DNA from: an uncultured Oscillospiraceae bacterium
Lineage (GTDB): Bacteria; Bacillota; Clostridia; Oscillospirales; Ruminococcaceae
Assembly: GCA_900539695.1 (NCBI GenBank)
Contig: UQDG01000002.1
Location: 105,230-169,229, forward strand
DNA length: 64,000 bases
Direction: 5' to 3'
In this document: positions 24,129 to 33,760 of the stretch, piece after piece
Position numbering within the stretch: the stretch's first letter is position 1
Layout of the letters: every line of letters starts with the position of its first letter
Translations under genes and position numbers: made by a program
The notes under the pieces: model-generated
The model's database searches: none
Told to the model about the DNA's origin: nothing
What the model saw: only the letters and a program-made list of their open reading frames with translations

Positions 24129-25394
24129 ATGCAACTTATCACCATCACCGGCGGGCGGACGCTTCACGGCCGCATACGGCCCGCCGCCGCCAAAAACAGC
24201 GTACTGCCGCTGCTGGCTGCCACCCTGCTGTGCCGTACCCCCAGCCGCCTGCGGGCCGTGCCGCCCCTGGCCGATGTCGCCACCAGCCTGGCACTGCTGC
24301 AATCCGTGGGTGCTAAGGCCGAACGGCAGGGGAGTGACCTGTTCGTTGCCCCCGGCCAAGACCTGCAAGGGGAGATTCCCGACTACCTCGCCGGGGCCAT
24401 GCGCAGCTCGGTGTTCTACCTGGCACCGCTGCTCTGCCGGGTGGGCGAGGTGCGCCTGCCGCTGCCCGGTGGCTGCAAGCTGGGCCCCCGTCCCGTCGAC
24501 ATCCACCTGGCCGGGCTGGCGGCCATGGGTGCCCAGGTGGAATTGGAGGGCATCGCCGTGACACTGCGGCGGCGCGGACCGCTCCACGGGGTAGATTTTG
24601 CCCTGCGCCTGCCCAGCGTGGGGGCTACCATGACCCTGATGATGGCCGCGACCCAGGCGGGCGGCACAACCATCCTGCGGGGGGCTGCCTGCGAGCCTGA
24701 AATATGCGACCTAGCGAACTTTCTGCGTGCCTGCGGGGCGCACATCACCGGGGCCGGTACGCCGGTGGTGGTGATACAGGGCGGCAAGCCTTTGCAGGGC
24801 ACCGCCTGGACGCCCCTGCCGGACCGCATTGCCGCCGCCACCTACGCCGCCGCCCTGGCCTGCGCCGGGGGAGAGGTGACCGTCACCCACTGCGCCCCCG
24901 CCTATTATGCGGCCTTTCTCGACTTTTTGCAGGCGGCGGGCGTGGATGTTGCCCGCCAGGATACCACCGTCACGCTGGCCCGAAGCCCCGCCCGGCCTTT
25001 GCGCGGCGGGCAAACGCTTTGCGCCAACGCCTGGCCCGCCTTTGCCACCGATACCGCGCCCCTGGCTGCCGCCGTGCTGCTGACCGCCGACGCCCCCAGC
25101 GAGATCTACGACCACCTGTTTGCCCGCCGCTTTGCCTGCGCCGAGGGCTTTGCCGCCCTGGGGGCAAGATGCCGCACCGCCGGGCGTACACTTTATATGG
25201 ACGGCCACGCAGCCCTGCACGGAGCCGCGGTGACTGCCCCCGACCTGCGCGGCGGGGCCGCCCTGCTGCTGGCTGCACTAGGGGCCGAAGGCGTGACCCT
25301 CCTGCGGGACCCCGGCCATATTCCCCGCGGTTATGCCGATTTGCCCGGCGATCTGCGCACCCTTGGGGCCGATTGCATCACAGAAAAGACATAA
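24129..25394 (+). CDS. murA: UDP-N-acetylglucosamine 1-carboxyvinyltransferase (MurA-type)
   Basis: The 421-residue protein has the two-domain EPSP-synthase fold with the N-terminal AAAKNSVLPLLAA (Lys/Asn substrate contact), the loop PGGCKLGPRPVDIHL carrying the catalytic cysteine that fosfomycin attacks, and FATDTAPLAAAVLL with the general-base Asp. It transfers enolpyruvate from PEP to UDP-GlcNAc, the first step of peptidoglycan synthesis. AAAGGGGG lies 7 bases before the ATG. Its place between dpaAB and ftsZ, and its many Ala/Gly substitutions, suggest one of two MurA paralogs, as in other Firmicutes; whether it is the main or secondary copy cannot be told. Confidence 0.9.
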   Translation: MQLITITGGRTLHGRIRPAAAKNSVLPLLAATLLCRTPSRLRAVPPLADVATSLALLQSVGAKAERQGSDLFVAPGQDLQGEIPDYLAGAMRSSVFYLAPLLCRVGEVRLPLPGGCKLGPRPVDIHLAGLAAMGAQVELEGIAVTLRRRGPLHGVDFALRLPSVGATMTLMMAATQAGGTTILRGAACEPEICDLANFLRACGAHITGAGTPVVVIQGGKPLQGTAWTPLPDRIAAATYAAALACAGGEVTVTHCAPAYYAAFLDFLQAAGVDVARQDTTVTLARSPARPLRGGQTLCANAWPAFATDTAPLAAAVLLTADAPSEIYDHLFARRFACAEGFAALGARCRTAGRTLYMDGHAALHGAAVTAPDLRGGAALLLAALGAEGVTLLRDPGHIPRGYADLPGDLRTLGADCITEKT

Positions 25395-25499
25395 TTTTTC
25401 TACGTTCCTGCCAAAAACCGGGCATCCCCCCGGCCCGTATTGGTGGATTCTGCGGTGATGAGGGCATTTTTTTGCAAAATTCTGGCTCAGGTATTGAAA

Positions 25500-25528
25500 T
25501 TGACAGGAAAATTTGGTATTCTAATAAT
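25500..25528 (+). promoter_or_regulatory. ftsZ: Promoter of ftsZ
   Basis: TTGACA (25500-25505) and AATAAT (25523-25528) with 17-base spacing, about 98 bases before the start. The 231-base gap between murA and ftsZ holds no other recognisable feature. Confidence 0.65.
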
Positions 25529-25625
25529 CAGTTATATGCAAAAAATCCACGGACCAGTGTGCCCATTTACAGGGCCTGCCCTGGGTCCTGTGCCACTTTA
25601 AACAAACACTTAGGGGGATACACTC

Positions 25626-26861
<1,236 letters not shown>

Positions 26862-26904
26862 TCGCCCCTGACTTTAAATTTTCCGCGAGAGGATGTAAAA
26901 CGCC

Positions 26905-27933
26905 ATGCCATCTGATTCCATGAACATACAGGAGCAGGGGTTCCGCTCCCGTATGTTTGGCGGCTTCGATAAAAATGATGTCCTGGCGTACATGAACACG
27001 CTCGCCAACGAAGCCCAGCAGCACGAACTGGAATACCAGGAAAAGCTGCGCCAGCTTCAAGCCCAGCTGGATGATCTGCGCAGCCAGCGCAGTGATGCCG
27101 AAGCCCGCATCGAGGCCCTGAAAGCCGAGTTAGCCGCCGCCAACCAGCGGGCTGACCTGGCCGAGAGCAAACGCCACGAAAGCGACGAGCAGCTGCAAAA
27201 AGCACAATCCGTCGCTGAAAGCGTGCAGAGCGAGCACCGGGAGATCCAGAAAAATGCCAACATCTGGCAGCTGAAATGCCACGACCTGCAGCAACAGAAC
27301 GAAACGCTGACGCAGCAGTTGGCTGCAGCCCGCCAGTTGAACGCAGCCCCGGCCCCCACGCCCGATGTAGTGCGGGAAGCCAAGCTGGAAGCCCAGAAAA
27401 TTCTGGCCGATGCCAAGCTGTATGCCGAGAGCGCCGAAAAGGAGCTGAAGCAGCAGGCCGACACCCAGAAGTCCCGCATGGCCGAGAATGCCCGGGGCAT
27501 TGCCTCCGGCGTAATGCTGGTGCGCGACCGCCTGGCACGGGTGGATCAGCGTTTGAGCGCTGCCACTTTGGACCTCGATAACCTGACTCTGGCCATCTAC
27601 CAGGCGTTGGATGAGACCGAGGCCGAGTTGAAGGAGCTGGGCGTGGAAATGCGCGATTATGCCCAGGGCACCCCGGAGACAGATATTTCCGTGGAGCCGT
27701 TGCCCACGGAAAGTGCGCCCGCCGCACCGGTTGTGCCGCAGCCTGTACCCCAGACTCCCCAGCCTGCGCAGCAGCCTCAGCCCCAGGCCGCACCGCCCAA
27801 GCCGGAGAAGTTCCGGGTCAAGGCAACGCCGCACCGTGCGCCCGCCAAGCCGGTACGCCGCCTGCGCAGCGTGAACCGCCCAGTATCCCAGCTATTGCAG
27901 GATCAGATCGACCGCATGGGCGATAACCAATAA
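26905..27933 (+). CDS. DivIVA-family coiled-coil protein
   Basis: The 342-residue protein has the DivIVA-type N-terminus FRSRMFGGFDKNDVLAYMN (about 12-31), then coiled coil rich in Gln/Ala/Glu (35-150), a second helical region (165-240), and a Pro/Gln-rich tail with a basic RAPAKPVRRLRSV end. DivIVA proteins bind curved membrane at poles and division sites and organise cell growth or division. It directly follows ftsZ and is probably cotranscribed. GAGAGGA precedes the ATG. It is longer than B. subtilis DivIVA because of the Pro/Gln tail. Confidence 0.88.
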   Translation: MPSDSMNIQEQGFRSRMFGGFDKNDVLAYMNTLANEAQQHELEYQEKLRQLQAQLDDLRSQRSDAEARIEALKAELAAANQRADLAESKRHESDEQLQKAQSVAESVQSEHREIQKNANIWQLKCHDLQQQNETLTQQLAAARQLNAAPAPTPDVVREAKLEAQKILADAKLYAESAEKELKQQADTQKSRMAENARGIASGVMLVRDRLARVDQRLSAATLDLDNLTLAIYQALDETEAELKELGVEMRDYAQGTPETDISVEPLPTESAPAAPVVPQPVPQTPQPAQQPQPQAAPPKPEKFRVKATPHRAPAKPVRRLRSVNRPVSQLLQDQIDRMGDNQ

Positions 27934-27943
27934 TTTGTACATA

Positions 27944-27974
27944 AACTCCCCGATGAAGATCGGGGAGTTTTTTG
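27944..27974 (+). terminator. Terminator after the DivIVA gene
   Basis: A perfect 11-bp stem (27944-27954 with 27959-27969) with a 4-base loop is followed by seven T. Confidence 0.92.
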
Positions 27975-27994
27975 TTGCCTCACGCTCCACTTCT

Positions 27995-28021
27995 GTAGGG
28001 GACGATGCTCGTCATCGGCCC
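27995..28021. repeat. GTAGGGG-type palindrome, copy 5 (degenerate)
   Basis: GTAGGGGACGATGCTCGTCATCG.. keeps the left end and inner palindrome but lacks the CCCCTAC end, so it looks like a decayed or truncated unit. Confidence 0.6.
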
Positions 28022-28109
28022 GAAACTTTTCCCCATTTTCCTGTAAGATTTTCTCCGTCCCGCTTGTCTATAAGAGTGAAAGGCGCCAAAACAAAAGGAG
28101 TTGAAGCTC

Positions 28110-28664
28110 ATGCAAACAAACACCACGCCCACGCTGTTGCAAGCCATCCGGCAGGACCCGGATACCGGGCTGCGGTGGGCCATGCGGGACTACGCCGCGC
28201 TGGTGCGGGGCATTGCCCGCCGCATCCTGCCCGGGCACGACCGGGATATAGAGGAATGTACCGCCGATGTATTTGTGGCGCTGTGGCGCAATGCCGCCCG
28301 GCTGGAAGCCACCGGCGCACCGGTGCGGGCCTGGCTCATCGTCACAGCACGGAATACCGCCATCAACCGTTACCGCGCCTTACAGCGGCACGACACTCTG
28401 CCGCTGACCGATGAACTGGCCGCCACCATCGCCGACCTGCCCGCCGACCCGGCTGGGGATGCCGCCGACGAGCTGGCCATGCTGGTGGCAGCGCTGGAGC
28501 CGCCCGACCGTGAGATATTTCTGCGCAAATACTACCTGATGCAATCCAGCAGGGAGATCGCCGCCGCGCTGGATCTGCGGGTATCCACCGTAAACACCCG
28601 GCTGAGCCGCGGGCGCGACCGCCTGCGCCGCCAATTACAGGAAAGGGGTTATACACATGGCTGA
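28110..28664 (+). CDS. ECF-type RNA polymerase sigma factor
   Basis: The ATG at 28110 is preferred because AAAAGGAG ends 9 bases before it; an in-frame TTG lies too close to that site. The 184 residues show region 2 (RRILPGHDRDIEECTADVFV) and region 4 with the helix-turn-helix SSREIAAALDLRVSTVNTRL, but no region 3, the ECF layout. It directs RNA polymerase to a small regulon. Its last 8 bases overlap the next gene, a membrane protein with a DUF4179-like region that is the likely anti-sigma partner. Confidence 0.9.
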   Translation: MQTNTTPTLLQAIRQDPDTGLRWAMRDYAALVRGIARRILPGHDRDIEECTADVFVALWRNAARLEATGAPVRAWLIVTARNTAINRYRALQRHDTLPLTDELAATIADLPADPAGDAADELAMLVAALEPPDREIFLRKYYLMQSSREIAAALDLRVSTVNTRLSRGRDRLRRQLQERGYTHG

Positions 28665-29826
28665 TCTGCATACATTCTGGAACGAGCTCGACGCCCTGCC
28701 CACCGAGGAAACACCGCTGACCGCCGCCGAAAGCGACCGCCTGGCCGATGCTGTACTGGCAAAAGTACACGTCGAATCCGGCGAATCATCGCGCAAAAAA
28801 TCTGTACACCGTGCAAAATCCGCCAAGCGCCGCCGCGTTCCTGTCTGGGGCAGGGCACTGGCCGGAGTCGCCGCCTGCATGGCCGTACTGTGCGGGGTCA
28901 ATACAGTGAATCCTGCGCTGGCCGAGGGTCTGCCCTTTGTGGGGGATGTGTTCAGTTTCCTCAACCAGCATGACAGCAAAAACCAACTGAAAAGCGACCG
29001 GCTTTCCGGCTATGCCCAGCAGGCCGCAGTGCCTGCCGTACCGGAAAGCCAGAGCGAGGCAGGGGAGAGCAGCACCGCCAACCCCTACACCCTGACGCTG
29101 AACCAGGTCTACTGCGACGGCCTCTACCTGCGCATCGGTCTGACGCTGACCGCCCCGGACGGGAATGACAGTCTGGCGGGTTACGACTGGCTGGCCCAGA
29201 ATCCGGGCGGCGAAGGCTGGATCGAGATCTGCCAGGCGCAGGCCGACGGCACCCTGCTAGCGAACGGGCAGGCCCTTTACCCCCAGAACGGTTTTGTGTT
29301 TGAAAAAGTGGACGACCACACCTACGCCGCCGCCATGGACTATGACCTGGCGGACTACAACGGCGACACCGCTGCCATCGACTGCCAGCTGACCGTGGCG
29401 GGCTTGACCGGCGTGCAGAATGCCTATGATGCCGACGGCAGCTATCTGCGCACCAGGCTGGATGGCCGCTGGAAGCTGAACTTTACTGTCTCGTCCGACG
29501 ATATGGCCAACCGTATCGGTACGGTTTCCGAACCGGAAGTCAACGGCTATACGCTGTCCAGCGTGATCGCTGCCCCCGGCGAGACCCGTGTAACGGTACA
29601 GCTATCGGCAGATGCCCCCGAAGGCGCCACACTGCAGCTGTTCTCCGCGGATGGCCAAAAGCTGCAATGCGCCAGCAGCCGCCCCAGTGCAGACAGCAGC
29701 ACCGTCAGCTACGACTTTGACGCTGCCCCCGCCGATGCCGCCGGTCTGACCGTAAAACTGGTGGATAAAAACACCGATCCGCTGGTCGAGCTGGCCCAGT
29801 GGGACGTCAGCCTGCCGACGGAATAA
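28657..29826 (+). CDS. DUF4179-like membrane protein, probable anti-sigma factor
   Basis: The 389-residue protein has a cytoplasmic N-terminal part (1-65), one membrane helix (about 66-85) and a long extracellular region opening with VNPALAEGLPFVGDVFSFLN, which is the DUF4179 signature, followed by beta-rich domains. The cytoplasmic part could bind the upstream sigma factor. The 8-base overlap with the sigma gene supports a sigma/anti-sigma unit; what signal the extracellular part senses is unknown. No lipobox or signal-peptidase site is evident. Confidence 0.78.
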   Translation: MADLHTFWNELDALPTEETPLTAAESDRLADAVLAKVHVESGESSRKKSVHRAKSAKRRRVPVWGRALAGVAACMAVLCGVNTVNPALAEGLPFVGDVFSFLNQHDSKNQLKSDRLSGYAQQAAVPAVPESQSEAGESSTANPYTLTLNQVYCDGLYLRIGLTLTAPDGNDSLAGYDWLAQNPGGEGWIEICQAQADGTLLANGQALYPQNGFVFEKVDDHTYAAAMDYDLADYNGDTAAIDCQLTVAGLTGVQNAYDADGSYLRTRLDGRWKLNFTVSSDDMANRIGTVSEPEVNGYTLSSVIAAPGETRVTVQLSADAPEGATLQLFSADGQKLQCASSRPSADSSTVSYDFDAAPADAAGLTVKLVDKNTDPLVELAQWDVSLPTE

Positions 29827-29856
29827 GCCCTGCCATGAGGCCCACAAAATTTCCTC

Positions 29857-29885
29857 TTGCACCCGCCTGCGCTCTGTGCTATGAT
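29857..29885 (+). promoter_or_regulatory. Promoter of the alcohol dehydrogenase gene
   Basis: TTGCAC (29857-29862) and TATGAT (29880-29885) with 17-base spacing. Confidence 0.65.
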
Positions 29886-29968
29886 TAGAAAAAACGGATG
29901 TATGCGTCTGAATTTTGTGCAAGATGCACGATTTTTGCAGCATCCAAAGTAAGCAGGAGGTTTTTACA

Positions 29969-31150
29969 ATGCTTGGATTTACCTATTACACCCCGACCAA
30001 AGTCGCGTTCGGCAAAGGTTCGGTCGAAAGAGTCGGCGAGCTGATGAAGCAGTTTGGCGGCACCCGCGTGCTGATCCACTACGGCGGCCAGAGCGCTGTG
30101 CGTTCCGGCGTGCTGGACCGCGTCAAGAAGTCGCTGGATGAGGCGGGCATCTTCCACGTAGAACTGGGCGGCGTTGTGCCTAACCCGCATCTGGCCAAGG
30201 TGCGCGAGGGCATTGCGCTGTCCAAGGCCAACGGCGTAGACTTCCTGCTGGCTGTCGGCGGCGGTTCGGTCATCGACTCCTGCAAGGCCATCGCTTACGG
30301 CCTGGCTGAGCCGGAGCATGATGTCTGGGAGCTGTACGCGGGCCAGCGCAAGGCCAAAGCCTGCTTCCCGGTTGCATCCGTGCTGACCATCGCCGCCGCT
30401 GGCTCTGAGATGAGCAACAGCTGCGTCATCACCAACACCGACACCGAGGAAAAGCGCGCCTACAACGACGACCTGGCCCGCCCGAAGTTTGCCATCATGG
30501 ACCCCGAACTGACCATGACCCTGCCGGACTACCAGACCGAGGCCGGCTGTGCCGACATCATGATGCACACGATGGAGCGTTATTTTGTCAACAGCGGCAC
30601 GATGGAACTGACCGACGCGCTGGCCGAAGGCCTGCTGCGCACCGTCATGCACAACGCCGAAGTGCTGCACACCGACCCGCGCAACTACGATGCCCGCGCC
30701 GAGGTGATGTGGGCATCCTCTTTGGCACACAACGGCCTGACCGGCTGCGGCAGCGACGGCGGCGACTGGATGCCCCATCTGCTGGAGCATGAGATGGGCG
30801 GCATGTTCAACGTCACCCACGGCGCAGGCCTGGCCGCAGTCTGGCCCAGCTGGGCGCGCTATGTCTACAAGGACTGCCTGCCCCGCTTTGTGAAGTACGC
30901 CGTCAACGTCATGGGCGTGACCCCCGGTGCCACCGATGAGGAGACCGCGCTGGCCGGTATCGCCGCGATGGAGGAGTTCTATCATCGCATCGGCATGCCC
31001 GTCAACTTCAAGGAGCTGGGCATCGACCCCACCGACGAGCAGATGGCCGAGATGGCCGCCAGCTGCGCCCGCGCCTGCGGCGGTGCCAAGGGCTCCGCCA
31101 AGGTGCTGCACCAGAGCGATATGGAAGCTATTTATAAGATGTTGAAGTAA
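29969..31150 (+). CDS. Iron-containing alcohol dehydrogenase (butanol-dehydrogenase type)
   Basis: The start at 29969 follows CAGGAGG by 8 bases and gives 393 residues. The NAD(P)-binding N-terminal half has GKGSVERVG and LLAVGGGSVIDSCKAIAYG. The metal ligands are visible as Asp and His in TEAGCADIMMHTMERYF, and His in HLLEHEMGG and NVTHGAGLA. It most resembles NADPH/NADH-dependent butanol dehydrogenases that reduce aldehydes at the end of fermentation. It is a single-gene unit with its own promoter and terminator. Precise substrate cannot be told from sequence. Confidence 0.92.
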   Translation: MLGFTYYTPTKVAFGKGSVERVGELMKQFGGTRVLIHYGGQSAVRSGVLDRVKKSLDEAGIFHVELGGVVPNPHLAKVREGIALSKANGVDFLLAVGGGSVIDSCKAIAYGLAEPEHDVWELYAGQRKAKACFPVASVLTIAAAGSEMSNSCVITNTDTEEKRAYNDDLARPKFAIMDPELTMTLPDYQTEAGCADIMMHTMERYFVNSGTMELTDALAEGLLRTVMHNAEVLHTDPRNYDARAEVMWASSLAHNGLTGCGSDGGDWMPHLLEHEMGGMFNVTHGAGLAAVWPSWARYVYKDCLPRFVKYAVNVMGVTPGATDEETALAGIAAMEEFYHRIGMPVNFKELGIDPTDEQMAEMAASCARACGGAKGSAKVLHQSDMEAIYKMLK

Positions 31151-31228
31151 TTGTTTGTTTTTGCAGAAAAAGCAGGTCCCGTCATATGGCAGGGCCCCCG
31201 TAAAACAGTATTTTGACCTGATAACAAG

Positions 31229-31275
31229 AAACCCAGAACTGTTGGCTGAATCAGCTGTGCAGTTCTGGGTTTTCT
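31229..31275 (+). terminator. Terminator of the alcohol dehydrogenase gene
   Basis: A perfect 12-bp stem (31229-31240 with 31261-31272), loop of 20 bases with inner pairing (GGCTGA/TCAGCT), and a short T-run. Confidence 0.75.
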
Positions 31276-31409
31276 ATTGTTTATGAGAGCACGAATCGTT
31301 CCGTGGCCACAAATTTTCAATTTTTGCCCCGCGGACAGTTTCTTGTTGGGGCGTACCTGCCCCAACCCCTGCCGGGAACGAGTACGGTAAACTGGAAGTT
31401 GTCAAGCAA
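31276..31409. other. Non-coding gap with one hairpin
   Basis: No gene is seen. A perfect 8-bp hairpin GTTGGGGC/GCCCCAAC lies at 31345-31352 and 31359-31366 without a T-run. It could be a weak terminator for the leftward 52-residue gene. Confidence 0.4.
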
Positions 31410-31568
31410 TTATTTGTCCTTTTCCAAAGAGGTAATAATTGCAGCCCCCATTACAACAATTGCAAGAATTGGACCGAGCTGAGGCCAATTCATTATTTCG
31501 GCTCCAAATACAGTACCAAGGTATCCCAAGATAATAGCAACAATGGAAGAAACAGCTGCTTTTCTCAT
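31410..31568 (-). CDS. 52-residue membrane peptide, unknown function
   Basis: The reading frame runs leftward from ATG at 31568-31566 to TAA at 31412-31410. It encodes a peptide that begins MRKAAVSSIVAIILGYLG, contains a polar turn EIMNWPQLGP and a second hydrophobic stretch ILAIVVMGAAIITS, and ends LEKDK. An AAAGGAG site (31584-31578) lies about 9 bases before the ATG, which argues for a real gene. It is AT-rich relative to its neighbours. Both predicted helices are short. No partner toxin, antitoxin or operon is nearby. I do not recognise the family. Confidence 0.7.
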   Translation of the reverse strand: MRKAAVSSIVAIILGYLGTVFGAEIMNWPQLGPILAIVVMGAAIITSLEKDK

Positions 31569-31741
31569 ATAGTCACACTCCTTTACAAATTCCGGACTAA
31601 ACTGAGTATACCATATTCGCTAATGGAAGAACACCTCTATATGGAAGAACCTGGCCGTTTTACTGCGTGCGCATATACGCAGCGATTTGCCCGAAACGCA
31701 CCCTATGCAGCCGTTTTCCCACCCGGCGGAAGAAGCCCACT

Positions 31742-31774
31742 AAAAAAGGGCGTTGCCACATGGTGGCAACGCCC
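31742..31774 (-). terminator. Terminator of the ydbC-like/HD operon
   Basis: A perfect 12-bp stem (31748-31759 with 31763-31774) with a 3-base loop is followed, reading leftward, by six T (31747-31742). Confidence 0.9.
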
Positions 31775-31792
31775 GCTAGGTGCGATATGAAA

Positions 31793-32395
31793 TCATTTGT
31801 TTTTGGGATGCCCGTTTTCCACAGCGCTGGTGCCCTGCTCCATCAGGTAAGTTGCCGTCAGGTCGGCGATGTGGAGCTTTACAGCGAGGGGATAGCTGTT
31901 GTAGGCATCGCTCACGGCAAAGCTGCCGCCGCGGACGGCATCATCAAACCCGCCCATATGCCAGCGGATAGCAATAGCCTCGGCGGTTTTCAAGCGCATG
32001 AAATGCTCGATGAGATACACGCTCTTTTCGCCGTGGCCGTAGGGCAGCTGGTCAGCCACCTGGTAAAACGGCACTTTCTCCCATTGGCCGGTGGCGTCGT
32101 TTTTCACGTTGCGGGTGCTGACTTTGTAAAAATTAGCCTTGCACAAGTCGTGCAGCAGGGCACAGATGGCGTAGCTTTCGGCGTTTTCGCCCTCGGTGTA
32201 AAAATGCTGCATCATCGCGTCGTAGACGTTCAGGCTGTGCATGACCAGGCCGCACTCGCAGGCGCCGTGGTAGCGGGTGGAGGCAGGGGCCGTGAAAAAG
32301 TCCGTGGTCTCCAGCCAGCTCAGCAGGCGGTCCGCGCCGGGGCGCGTGATGTTTTTATTGTAGATCTCCACAAACCGGGCGCGGTAGTCTTCCAT
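31793..32395 (-). CDS. HD-domain protein
   Basis: The 200-residue protein has the HD-domain metal ligands in GLVMHSLNVY and ICALLHDLCKANF (the HD pair), and a later His in IRWHMGGFD. HD proteins are phosphohydrolases acting on nucleotides or phosphodiesters. No other domain is present. Its start lies 7 bases after the stop of the YdbC-like gene, so the two share an operon and a terminator. GAGGT ahead of the ATG is within the preceding stop region. Substrate is unknown. Confidence 0.87.
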   Translation of the reverse strand: MEDYRARFVEIYNKNITRPGADRLLSWLETTDFFTAPASTRYHGACECGLVMHSLNVYDAMMQHFYTEGENAESYAICALLHDLCKANFYKVSTRNVKNDATGQWEKVPFYQVADQLPYGHGEKSVYLIEHFMRLKTAEAIAIRWHMGGFDDAVRGGSFAVSDAYNSYPLAVKLHIADLTATYLMEQGTSAVENGHPKNK

Positions 32396-32402
32396 GCGAA
32401 CC

Positions 32403-32624
32403 TCACAGTTCCATATCGTTCAGGATGTCTTTCAGGGTCTTGAGCTCTTCCTCAGTCAGGCTGATGCCCTTGGCCATGCGGCTGCCGTCCGGAGACCAAT
32501 CGCGGATGTCATACTTCGGCGGGTTGCCGTTCCAGCTGACCATATTCAGCTGGCGCTCCCAGCCGCGGGCGTTGGTAGAAAGCACAGCGATGCGCTCGGT
32601 AACTTCATAGGTAAATTCTGCCAT
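32403..32624 (-). CDS. YdbC-like (PC4/p15 fold) protein
   Basis: The 73-residue protein has LNMVSWNGNPPKYDIRDWSP followed by GISLTEEELKTLKDIL, the pattern of the YdbC/PC4 family, which binds single-stranded DNA as a homodimer in Lactococcus. Role in this organism is unknown but may lie in transcription or repair. It is the first gene of a two-gene operon with the HD protein and has its own promoter at 32668-32696. Confidence 0.88.
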   Translation of the reverse strand: MAEFTYEVTERIAVLSTNARGWERQLNMVSWNGNPPKYDIRDWSPDGSRMAKGISLTEEELKTLKDILNDMEL

Positions 32625-32667
32625 AGTTTGTACAGGCTCCTTTTTTGACTAAAATAGTTCATGCACC

Positions 32668-32696
32668 ATCATAGACGATTCTTTTATAAAATGCAA
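32668..32696 (-). promoter_or_regulatory. Promoter of the ydbC-like/HD operon
   Basis: Minus strand TTGCAT (32696-32691) and TATGAT (32673-32668) with 17-base spacing. Confidence 0.7.
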
Positions 32697-32704
32697 GTGC
32701 AAAA

Positions 32705-33655
32705 TCAGTTTTCGCCGCACCGCACTGCCAGCAGGGCAAAGCGGGTCTTAGCGGCGGGCGAGGAGGTACCGCAGGTGGAAAGCACCAGCAATTGCTGGCC
32801 ATATGCCGGCGTCACGCCGGTATCATAGAGGGACAGCGCTGTGATGGCGTCCACGCGCTGCTGCCACTCCAGCTTGGTATCCGCATCAAAAAAGGTGTAG
32901 TATGGCAGTTCATCCGCGCCCAGGGTCGTATCCAGCGCGGCCACTACCTGCCAGGCTGCCGTTTCGTAGATCGTGTTAAAGGTAAAGGTGGTGTGTGCTT
33001 TGTAAAAATCCTCGCTGCGGTAACGGGTCAGTTGGCCGAACATCGAACCGTCCGCCATGTTATGGCCGTAGATCAGCCAGTTGGCGGTGGGGGCGTCGGG
33101 ATCGATGGAGCAGTGCTCGTCCATGAACAGCGTGCCGCCGGTGGCGTAAAGCCGGTCAAAGCCGCGGCGCAGGTAGTACTCGTTGTTGCCGGGGGTCTGC
33201 ACCACGGGCAGGTCGATGTCAGTGCCGTCGATGGTCAGCCATCCGATGAGGTCGGGGTTCTGCTCGTAGAGGTCGCGGTAGGCAGGCAGTACCTCCTGGA
33301 TGTGGGCAGCCGGGGCTGCCGGAGCCGGGGTGGCGTGAGCGGCATCGTCGGCATCCAGTGTGGCGGCCAGGGCATCGCGGGTGGCAGCCACCGGCTGCAC
33401 CGTGATGCTGCTGCCGCGGGCGTTTTCTGCCGTTTCCACCAGCGCAGGGGAGGGGACAGGCTGTACCGGAGCTTCCGGCTGGCCGCCGCGGCCTACAGTC
33501 TGGCGCAGAAGCAAAGCAGCAGCTGCCCCCAGCAGCACCGTACCGGCGATGCGCAGGGCGCGGACCTCCCGCCGCTGGCGGGCCCGCATGCCGGTGCGCG
33601 CCGCAAAGGGATAATAGGCCGAGTTGCCTCGCAGTTTGCGGTAATGCCGCGGCAT
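32705..33655 (-). CDS. Class B sortase
   Basis: The start at 33655 follows AGAGGAGG and gives 316 residues. There is one membrane helix near the N-terminus (about 33-54), a Pro/Ala-rich linker, then the sortase barrel with the catalytic His in IYGHNMADG (about 198), Cys in LSTCGTSS (about 295) and Arg in KTRFAL (about 305). The long gap between His and Cys with an extra helix, and TLFMDEHC, favour class B. Sortases cleave a C-terminal sorting signal and attach the protein to the wall. The gene upstream encodes a matching candidate substrate. Confidence 0.92.
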   Translation of the reverse strand: MPRHYRKLRGNSAYYPFAARTGMRARQRREVRALRIAGTVLLGAAAALLLRQTVGRGGQPEAPVQPVPSPALVETAENARGSSITVQPVAATRDALAATLDADDAAHATPAPAAPAAHIQEVLPAYRDLYEQNPDLIGWLTIDGTDIDLPVVQTPGNNEYYLRRGFDRLYATGGTLFMDEHCSIDPDAPTANWLIYGHNMADGSMFGQLTRYRSEDFYKAHTTFTFNTIYETAAWQVVAALDTTLGADELPYYTFFDADTKLEWQQRVDAITALSLYDTGVTPAYGQQLLVLSTCGTSSPAAKTRFALLAVRCGEN

Positions 33656-33730
33656 AGCTTTGCCTCCTCTCCGTTTAAAATCCATCGTCCTCGGCGGACA
33701 TACGCCGACGATACCTACGCTTAAATATAA

Positions 33731-33754
33731 CAAAAAAACGCCCCGCAGGGCGTT
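33731..33754 (-). terminator. Terminator between the sortase substrate and sortase genes
   Basis: A 7-bp stem (33737-33743 with 33748-33754) is followed leftward by a T-run (minus strand). Partial read-through could supply the sortase gene, for which no clear promoter is seen. Confidence 0.75.
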
Positions 33755-33760
33755 GTCCGC

